From contig CAMLLI010000046.1 in the NCBI GenBank assembly GCA_946480685.1, positions 1-11,543 of the forward strand: a DNA stretch of 11,543 nucleotides. The letters run 5' to 3'. Below the pieces are notes generated by a model. That model had not been told where the DNA came from. It made no database searches and saw only the letters and a list, made by a program, of their open reading frames with translations. The DNA is from an uncultured Flammeovirgaceae bacterium (lineage in GTDB: Bacteria > Bacteroidota > Bacteroidia > Cytophagales > Cyclobacteriaceae). Of the stretch, positions 6,249 through 11,543 are shown piece by piece. Position numbers and translations under genes: made by a program. Positions within the stretch are counted from its first letter, which is position 1. Every line of letters starts with the position of its first letter.

Positions 6249-7613
6249 TTACCTCGTAAAGCCGAGCTTGTCAAGTCCTTGCTGTACTTCGGGGGCTGAC
6301 ATGAACAGCTTCCACAACAGTCCGGAACGATAGTTCTCAATCATCACAATTATAGGACCTTGATCTATAGCAAGGTAACGCGGCTGATACCAATTGTGAT
6401 GTTCACTAAAGGCATCGTAGAAACCGTATTCACCAAATGTCTTATCACCAAGATCGAAGTAAAAATGCTTCAATGCTTTCATGGACTCTTCCGGTGTATA
6501 AGGAAATGATGAAAGGGCTGCTGTAGGAGAAATAACTCCTAAATCTTCTGCGGGACTGTGCGCAGCGTAACCGTTGATCGAATAACTCGCTGTCAATCCC
6601 CAACTGTTTTCACCATAGCCTTTATACTGCTTAGGGTTCTCAACACAATATTTGTAATTGATCAAAGTATGATTACGGTTATGTGTCCAATAGTCTGCGT
6701 AGCGATCTTTAAGATTATGCGGATCCAAGGCAAGATATGAATAGTGTGACCAGAACAACGGGCCGCCATATTGTTGTGCACCGTTATGGCGAAGATCGAG
6801 GTGGTAGCCGTATTGCTGATGCGTTGAATCATTACGCATACCGCCTTTACGTGCCCAGCCATCGTGATATACTTCTGCGGGTACCCCATGCGTTGGCGAT
6901 GCAGCAGCAAGTATATACATGATAAGACATTCGTTATAGCCTTCAACTGCAAAGTTCATCACCCATGCTTTGTCGGGTGACCAATGCCAGTATAAAACAT
7001 TCTGCTTATTCTTACGATGCCAGTCGAATTCTACCTCTCGCCAGAGTTTATCGATACGGCCCGCTAAAGCTTTCTCCTGATCATTACCATCTTTGAAGTA
7101 TTGTCTCACACATAACAAACCTTGCAGCAGATAGGATGTCTCAACCAGATCTCCACCATTGTCATTGGGACTGAACGGTTTTACTTTACCGGTTTCACCA
7201 TTCCACCAGTGCGGCCATACACCGTGAAAGCGATCTGCTTTTTCAAGCCACGTTATAAAATGCGTGAGGCGTTCGACACCTTGTTCGCGCGTAATAAAAC
7301 CACGCTCGATGCCAACCAGTATAGCCATCACACCGAAACCTGTCCCTCCGGAAGTAACAATATGTTTGTCATTTTCCGGATATACATTATCGGCATGAAA
7401 GCGTTCGCGCGCAGCACCGCTTGTAGGTTCCGCTCCATTCCAGAAATACTGAAAGGTTCTCGCTTCAACAAGTGTCAGCAATGAATCATCGCTGATGCGT
7501 GCGGTTGTATCAGTCGAAGCCGTCTGTTGTTCTGTCTTCCTGGGCGTACACGAAGCCAGTGCGGCTACTAATACTAAAAAGTAAATGAAATTCTTTCTGA
7601 GCATGGTATCCAT
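6249..7613 (-). CDS. GH144 endo-beta-1,2-glucanase-type lipoprotein
   Basis: The 454-residue product matches the glucoamylase-like family (PF10091) that includes the GH144 endo-beta-1,2-glucanases first described from Chitinophaga. These cut linear or cyclic beta-1,2-glucan into sophoro-oligosaccharides. Key segments are RTFQYFWNGAEPTSGAARER (52-71), SGGTGFGVMAILVGIERGFI (88-107), FLKE-like TWLEKADRFHGVWPHW (121-136), NGETGK (138-143), DNGGDLVETSYLLQGLL (151-167), LYWHWSPD (207-214), GYNECLIMYILAAASPTH (225-242), GGPLFWSHYSYLALDP (283-298), YGENSWGLTAS (333-343), ISPTAALSSFPYTPEESMKAL (split over 361-381), and YLAIDQGPIIVMIENYRSG (413-431). The length is typical and nothing is missing. The signal peptide ends in LASC (lipidated C22). 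Unlike the downstream protein it has no acidic stretch after the Cys, so it may face the periplasm. ATG codons at 7613 and 7604 are both possible starts. The stop abuts the palindromic repeat. Confidence 0.9.
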   Translation of the reverse strand: MDTMLRKNFIYFLVLVAALASCTPRKTEQQTASTDTTARISDDSLLTLVEARTFQYFWNGAEPTSGAARERFHADNVYPENDKHIVTSGGTGFGVMAILVGIERGFITREQGVERLTHFITWLEKADRFHGVWPHWWNGETGKVKPFSPNDNGGDLVETSYLLQGLLCVRQYFKDGNDQEKALAGRIDKLWREVEFDWHRKNKQNVLYWHWSPDKAWVMNFAVEGYNECLIMYILAAASPTHGVPAEVYHDGWARKGGMRNDSTHQQYGYHLDLRHNGAQQYGGPLFWSHYSYLALDPHNLKDRYADYWTHNRNHTLINYKYCVENPKQYKGYGENSWGLTASYSINGYAAHSPAEDLGVISPTAALSSFPYTPEESMKALKHFYFDLGDKTFGEYGFYDAFSEHHNWYQPRYLAIDQGPIIVMIENYRSGLLWKLFMSAPEVQQGLDKLGFTR

Positions 7614-7843
7614 GTTTTCGTTTGGTTGTATAATATTAACAAGAGCAGAAATATGTCAGAAATCCTGCAAGAGCTGAAACATATCAACACAAAGCATCTT
7701 AAAAAACTATATACCGTGCGATTCGCTATGAATACTTTTTATAGATAAAAAACATTCGCTCAAACGGTTTCAGCATCTTTGCAATAAAGTTATCAAAGTG
7801 ATTTTGCACTAAAAAAACAATCGCGAAAAACTGTTGAACCCGG
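7614..7843. other. Intergenic gap between cyclase and GH144 genes
   Basis: This 230-base A/T-rich gap follows the cyclase stop and leads into the GH144 start, both on the minus strand, so it should hold the GH144 promoter. The best minus-strand candidate I see is TAACTTTA preceded 19 bases earlier by a T-tract, about 175 bases upstream of the start, but both elements are imperfect. A T7 run on the minus strand shortly after the cyclase stop follows only a weak stem. No gene is visible. Confidence 0.4.
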
Positions 7844-8605
7844 TTAATCAAGCATGGCAACAACTCTGGCCGGAGCAGCCGAAGCCCCAACGATCTTTAA
7901 CGGAAACACAGCAACTTTGAATCCGCTATACGGCAAGGCATCCAGGTTTACGAGTTGCTCCATGTGACAATATTCCTTTTGCTGTCCCACGAGGTGAGCT
8001 TTCCAGAAAGCATGGCGATCATTATTCTCTTTAGCTTTTTTGATTTGATGAGTAAGTGGCAAGTCCCAACCCCAAGAGTCTATACCCATCACTTTTATGC
8101 CTTGGTCGATTAGCCATGCCGTTGCTTCGGCACTCATGCCGGTACCGATATACGGAAAATTTTTTGTTCCGTTAAATTTATCACGACCGGTCTTGATCAG
8201 CACGATCATGCCAGGACGCAATACGAGGTTCTCTTTCTTCAAAAAACCATCAATGTCTTCGACCGTAATGGCATCGAAGTCGGCCTTGTGTTTCATGTCG
8301 ATTACTATACCATCATTAAAACACCACTCCAACGGCACCTGGTCGATTGTTTTGGCAGGCTCTCCATTGCATGTTGGTGAATAATGCCAGGGAGCATCAA
8401 TGTGCGTTGTTGCATGGACACCCATCTTCTCAATCGTGTCATCAGCCCAGCCTTCAAAGCCTTGTGGAAATAAACGAAACGGCAAACCCAATAACCGGAT
8501 GAGCCATTTTGCTTTACCATGTGGCTTGTGTTTAATCTTAACACGCATAAACCAGGGATCATTTCGATTGAACTGAACGGGCTTTGACAAATCAATAATC
8601 TTCAT
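7844..8605 (-). CDS. Cyclase-family (kynurenine formamidase-like) metal-dependent hydrolase
   Basis: The 253-residue protein belongs to PF04199 (cyclase family), whose members include bacterial kynurenine formamidase and isatin hydrolase. These enzymes hydrolyse amide or lactam-type bonds using a divalent metal. The family motif HxGTHxDxPxH appears as H64-A-T-T-H68-I-D70-A-P-W-H74, keeping the metal ligands but with Ala for Gly. Further family features are GMIVLIKTGRDKF (137-149), GTGMSAEATAWLIDQGIKVMGIDSWGWD (a strand-helix-strand ending near 181) and the C-terminal PLKIVGASAAPARVVA. It is longer than KynB (about 210 residues) because of a basic insert around residues 20-55 (KHKPHGKAKW, LGLPFRLFPQGF), so a true kynurenine formamidase role is doubtful and the substrate is open. 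No signal peptide, so cytoplasmic. It has its own good promoter and a 230-base gap to the next gene, so it is probably monocistronic. No kynurenine-pathway genes are nearby. Confidence 0.88.
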   Translation of the reverse strand: MKIIDLSKPVQFNRNDPWFMRVKIKHKPHGKAKWLIRLLGLPFRLFPQGFEGWADDTIEKMGVHATTHIDAPWHYSPTCNGEPAKTIDQVPLEWCFNDGIVIDMKHKADFDAITVEDIDGFLKKENLVLRPGMIVLIKTGRDKFNGTKNFPYIGTGMSAEATAWLIDQGIKVMGIDSWGWDLPLTHQIKKAKENNDRHAFWKAHLVGQQKEYCHMEQLVNLDALPYSGFKVAVFPLKIVGASAAPARVVAMLD

Positions 8606-8643
8606 TTGATAAACGTTGTTTATATATCGATGTACAAAAGAAG

Positions 8644-8678
8644 CAAATTTATACTCTCATTGTATATGATATCACAAA
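8644..8678 (-). promoter_or_regulatory. Probable promoter of the cyclase-family gene
   Basis: The minus strand has TAAATTTG (8651-8644), an exact match to the Bacteroidota -7 element TAnnTTTG, and a TTTG at 8678-8675 upstream. The 23-base spacing is longer than the usual 19-21. The start codon at 8605 is about 38 bases below the -7 element, giving a short leader. The best promoter match seen in the window. Confidence 0.55.
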
Positions 8679-8904
8679 CTATATATACCATTCTTTTAAA
8701 TTTATTAAAGGTATACTATATCAAAGCGCTATGAAGATAATATATACCCTATATGATCGTACAAAGAACACATTGCAACTGACTTAATAGGATTTTATTG
8801 TACAACGTCTCTGAAAATTACTATATTATATAACGATAACACGCTTGGCTTATCGTACATTAATCTGCTTAAAGTTCCATTCGTACAGTTTTTTGGTCGA
8901 TTGG

Positions 8905-8923
8905 TATAGTTCTCGCAACTATA
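8905..8923. repeat. Short perfect inverted repeat, possible operator
   Basis: TATAGTT (8905-8911) and AACTATA (8917-8923) pair perfectly around the loop CTCGC. It lies about 95 bases upstream of the small gene at 9019. The A/T-rich stem without a U-tract is more like a protein-binding site than a terminator. No regulator gene in the window is an obvious partner. Confidence 0.4.
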
Positions 8924-9018
8924 ACAGTAGCTATAATTAGGATTCTTCATGAAGTCTTCTGAGATTTACAACTCTATTCGCCCGCAACCCGCCTGTTAAT
9001 AAACAAACCCAACTGCTA

Positions 9019-9279
9019 ATGGTAAATCATGAAACATTACTGGTGTTGCGCTTTACTCTTAAAAATTCTGAAGGATATTTCTGTCATATTGAATCCGCTA
9101 AATATAGCAGGGTTATAACAGTCGCTGATGTGTCACGCGAGTTCTTTTTCCGATATGTATTGGACCTGATACGTGAGGAATTTGAACCGGCACGCACACG
9201 GCTCGACATTACTCTGGACGACCAGGAAATACCGGTTGACACGGAACTTATGAAGGATTTTCTGATGGTGGCGCTCTGA
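9019..9279 (+). CDS. Small protein of unknown function (86 residues)
   Basis: I do not recognise this family. The ATG at 9019 opens an 86-residue frame ending in TGA, with codon use like its neighbours and no competing frame of similar quality. The protein has a strand-rich N-terminal half (ETLLVLRFTLKNSEGYFCHIE) and an acidic C-terminal half (FRYVLDLIREEFEPARTR, LDITLDDQEIPVDTELMKDFLMVAL), which suggests a small soluble alpha/beta protein. It has no signal peptide, membrane segment or metal-binding cluster. It lies 192 bases upstream of the histidine kinase on the same strand and may share its regulation, although a candidate promoter lies between them. It is supported mainly by its coding character, so a false call remains possible. 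Confidence 0.55.
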   Translation: MVNHETLLVLRFTLKNSEGYFCHIESAKYSRVITVADVSREFFFRYVLDLIREEFEPARTRLDITLDDQEIPVDTELMKDFLMVAL

Positions 9280-9416
9280 GGTGGCTGCCAATCAAGTTTA
9301 CTCAATAATTTCAAAATAGACTTTCAATGCCTATATTACACGGGCAGTTGTATAGCAGCGTTCGTCCGTCTAAACACACACTGAGACACCCAGAAAACTA
9401 CTTTCATCGTACCGTT

Positions 9417-9447
9417 TTTTTAAAGTGTTCGAATCCGCTTAATTTTG
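9417..9447 (+). promoter_or_regulatory. Possible promoter of the TPR histidine kinase gene
   Basis: TAATTTTG at 9440-9447 matches the Bacteroidota -7 element TAnnTTTG exactly. A T-run (TTTT, 9417-9420) sits at the -33 position with 19 bases between. Predicted initiation near 9453 gives a leader of about 19 bases before the ATG at 9472. The weak point is the -33 element, which lacks the G. Confidence 0.45.
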
Positions 9448-9471
9448 TCGATAACGTTTACCTATCCGGGC

Positions 9472-11543
9472 ATGAATTGTGGCAAGGCTTTCGTTTTAAT
9501 CTGCTTCCTGAGCTGTATTTTCCGTATTGCCGCTGCCCAATCAAAAATTACGGATAGCCTGGAAAAGGACCTCGCCAAAGCAACGGGAGAACAACGGGTA
9601 AATATTCTGAATCAACTCACCTACGAATTTATTACGCACGACAATGCCAAGGTTGTTCGCTACGGTGATGAGGCTATTCGCATCAGCCAGCAAATCGGCT
9701 ATACAAAAGGTGAAGCTATAGCACATACGTATCGTGGCGTATTTGAATATCTGTCAGGACAATTCAAAGAAGCGCGTGCTGAGTTACATCGTGGTCTCGC
9801 ACTGTCCATTCAGGCGGGCGATCGGGCCAACCAAGGATATACTTTGCTACAACTGGGGGTGTGTTCGCTGGAAGAAGTAGAAAAAGATTCAGCGCTATAT
9901 TACTTTGAGAAGGCCTATACTATTTTCAAAGATAGCACCAACGCTCTTACACTGTCCAAAATATACCGGAACATGAGTGCGCTTTATGGGCAGCGGTATC
10001 AATATGACAAGCAGGAAATTTACCTCGACCGTGCCATTGCTATACGGAGGTTATTAAACGATGATATACTGCTGGCCGATGCGCTGATTCTGAAAGCTGG
10101 TAATATACTTGCATCCGGAGAAATTGGTGAAGCCGAAAATCTTCTGAACGAAGCGAAACAATTGGTGATCGCGCATACAGAAGATAAAGAAGATCTTCAT
10201 GACGTCCGGCACCTGCGTGCGCTTATACTTTTCCGTAAAGGTAAATTTGACGAAGCACTTATATTGTTTGACTCTGCCCGCAATTACTATTTCAGTAAAT
10301 CTCTTATCCGAAAATATATAACGTTGCTTACCGATATGGGCAAAGTATTTTCTGATCGCGGAGAGTATGAACTGGCGCTGAACAATCTATACGATGCACT
10401 TCGTCTTAGTAAGGAACATGGCTTTGAAGCCGATACCTATATTATACGCAATCGTATAGGATGGGTAAATTTTCATTTGGGAGACATGACACAAGCGTTG
10501 CGTCTTGCAAACGAAGCGTTGCACGATGGTCCTAAACGACAACTTGAAGGGGATCTCGCAGAAGCTCTCATGCTGAAAGGTGCTGTGCTCACGGATATGC
10601 ATAAATATACCGAGGCAAATGCATCGCTCGATTCTGCATCGCAGCTCTACACTCGTCTGCAGGATGACAGGGGATTATGTGAAGTACTGATGAACCTCGG
10701 CTATCTGAAAGCCCGGCAGCAGCAGTATACCTCTGCCCTCACCCTCTACCAGCAAAGCATGCAGCGCGCTGAAACTTCCAACTATGCCTACGGATTGGCC
10801 CGTTCCCGCTGGGGAACCGGTGATATATATACTCATCTCGGTAATTATAAAAATGCAGCGCACCTGCTTGATCTGTCGGAGCAATACTGCAGGATGGCGC
10901 ATGCGAATGAATTACTCCTTCTGAATTACAATACCCGCAGAGATTTACTCGCGGCACAGCAACGGTACAAAGAGTCGCTACAGTATTCGATGATGGCTAC
11001 AGCATTGAAAGATTCTATTCATCGTACAGACCTTGCCCGCAGGTTTATAAACCTCGAGAAGACACAAGAGATCGAGCAGCGCGACCGAAACATCCAGGAG
11101 CTGCAAAAAGATAAGCAACTCGCACAGGACAAAATTCATTTGCAGGAATCGCGTTTGAGACAACAGTATATGCTAATTGCTGCAGGTGTAATATGCATTG
11201 CGTTACTGGCTATAGTAGCCACGCTATATTATCGGTTCTACAGACGAATCAAAGTTCTCAATGTAATTATCACCGACAAGAACAAGCGTATACAGGCACA
11301 GGCGCATAAACTTCAGGACATGAATGCCGAACTGAAACATTTATACCAGGAAGTGTCAGAACAAAATGAAGAGATACAGGCACAATCCAACAAGCTTGCC
11401 GAAAGCAATAAGAGTATCAGCGACCTGAATAGAAATCTCGAGAGAATTGTAGCTGAGAAAACACAAGAGCTGAGCACTACCAATGAGGAGCTGGTGCGCT
11501 ATAACAATGAATTACTGCAATTCTCCTATACCGTGTCTCATAA
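9472..11543 (+). CDS. TPR-containing membrane sensor histidine kinase, cut at its H-box by the window end
   Basis: 690 codons are present and the frame is open at the window edge. A signal peptide (MNCGKAFVLICFLSCIFRIAAAQS) supports the ATG at 9472. Residues about 60-480 form tetratricopeptide repeats, clearest at 284-318 (KVFSDRGEYELALNNLYDAL), 364-396, 404-439 (LGYLKARQQQYTSALTLYQQ) and 442-476, and should lie in the periplasm. A coiled coil (about 521-565) leads to one transmembrane helix (about 566-587, LIAAGVICIALLAIVATLYY), then a second long coiled coil (about 592-683) and the phospho-acceptor region NNELLQFSYTVSH. The last complete codon is H690, the expected phosphorylation site; the next codon begins AA, consistent with Asn as in the SHN-LRGP type common in Bacteroidota. 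The dimerisation remainder and ATPase domain lie outside. The ligand and response regulator are unknown. Confidence 0.92.
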   Translation, partial: MNCGKAFVLICFLSCIFRIAAAQSKITDSLEKDLAKATGEQRVNILNQLTYEFITHDNAKVVRYGDEAIRISQQIGYTKGEAIAHTYRGVFEYLSGQFKEARAELHRGLALSIQAGDRANQGYTLLQLGVCSLEEVEKDSALYYFEKAYTIFKDSTNALTLSKIYRNMSALYGQRYQYDKQEIYLDRAIAIRRLLNDDILLADALILKAGNILASGEIGEAENLLNEAKQLVIAHTEDKEDLHDVRHLRALILFRKGKFDEALILFDSARNYYFSKSLIRKYITLLTDMGKVFSDRGEYELALNNLYDALRLSKEHGFEADTYIIRNRIGWVNFHLGDMTQALRLANEALHDGPKRQLEGDLAEALMLKGAVLTDMHKYTEANASLDSASQLYTRLQDDRGLCEVLMNLGYLKARQQQYTSALTLYQQSMQRAETSNYAYGLARSRWGTGDIYTHLGNYKNAAHLLDLSEQYCRMAHANELLLLNYNTRRDLLAAQQRYKESLQYSMMATALKDSIHRTDLARRFINLEKTQEIEQRDRNIQELQKDKQLAQDKIHLQESRLRQQYMLIAAGVICIALLAIVATLYYRFYRRIKVLNVIITDKNKRIQAQAHKLQDMNAELKHLYQEVSEQNEEIQAQSNKLAESNKSISDLNRNLERIVAEKTQELSTTNEELVRYNNELLQFSYTVSH

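Larger units (their letters stand above)
8606..9018. other. 413-base A/T-rich divergent intergenic region with repeated GTACA motifs
   Basis: No gene was found here. The gap separates the divergent cyclase gene and the small gene at 9019. It contains five GTACA motifs, all on the plus strand: TCGTACA at 8757-8763, 8853-8859 and 8881-8887, TTGTACA at 8798-8804, and a variant ATGTACA at 8630-8636. It also has a perfect 7-bp hairpin, TATAGTT-CTCGC-AACTATA (8905-8923), followed by another CTATAA at 8931-8936. These could be regulator binding sites. Much of the rest is TATA-rich low-complexity sequence. Confidence 0.45.

Noticed and set aside
6112..6333. 73-residue plus-strand frame rich in Thr, His and Asn
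   Set aside because: Its translation is produced by the octamer repeat and runs antisense into the GH144 gene.
7122..7484. Plus-strand open frame of 120 residues
   Set aside because: It is antisense to the confidently identified GH144 gene and its translation has no recognisable features.
7804..7843. Intrinsic terminator for the cyclase gene
   Set aside because: A T7 run exists on the minus strand, but the preceding stem is only four or five imperfect pairs, too weak to call.
9327..9557. 76-residue plus-strand frame before the kinase
   Set aside because: It overlaps the start and signal peptide of the kinase in another frame and has no coding signature.
1..11543. High frequency of TATAC/GTATA words across genes and gaps
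   Set aside because: It seems to be a genome-wide signature tied to frequent ATA codons; without background counts it cannot be called a signal.

Overview
The window reads as one stretch of a Bacteroidota chromosome, most likely from the Cytophagia/Chitinophagia side, with a short foreign sequence joined to its left edge. The evidence is a moderate GC content, frequent ATA codons, A-rich translation starts without strong Shine-Dalgarno sites, a TAnnTTTG-type -7 promoter element, a lipoprotein with an acidic surface-export motif, a GH144 glucanase of the Chitinophaga type, and a TPR histidine kinase ending in the Bacteroidota-style H-box YTVSH. No rRNA, tRNA, CRISPR array, insertion sequence or phage gene was seen.

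Layout. Bases 1-89 are about 70% GC and encode, on the minus strand, a piece of what looks like an actinobacterial AI-2E-family permease. At about 89-92 the codon use changes abruptly and the Bacteroidota sequence begins, inside a 5'-truncated gene (92-400). A GNAT acetyltransferase (449-892) and a secreted PD40 beta-propeller protein (906-1781) follow, probably as one transcript. They converge on a secreted M23-family peptidase on the minus strand (2968-1796). A YCII/DGPF protein (3099-3443, plus) faces a large minus-strand lipoprotein (6035-3546), with a strong inverted-repeat terminator between them.

The most interesting part is 3546-7613. A GH144 endo-beta-1,2-glucanase lipoprotein (7613-6249) lies upstream, on the same strand, of an 829-residue lipoprotein. 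That protein has an unassigned six-hairpin-type catalytic region followed by PA14, chitobiase/Fn3-associated and F5/8 type C modules, and its export motif resembles those of surface lipoproteins. The pair could be a small surface glycan-processing unit, with beta-1,2-glucan as the best-supported substrate for the first enzyme. The 213-bp gap between them is almost entirely a nested palindrome made of four arrays of octamers (GTGT-T/G-N-A-N class) in the order plus, plus, minus, minus. Its outer arms match at 37 of 42 aligned positions.

To the right are a metal-dependent cyclase-family hydrolase (8605-7844, minus) with a good promoter, an AT-rich regulatory-looking gap (8606-9018), a small unrecognised protein (9019-9279), and a TPR sensor histidine kinase (from 9472). 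The kinase is cut by the window edge exactly at its predicted phosphorylated histidine.
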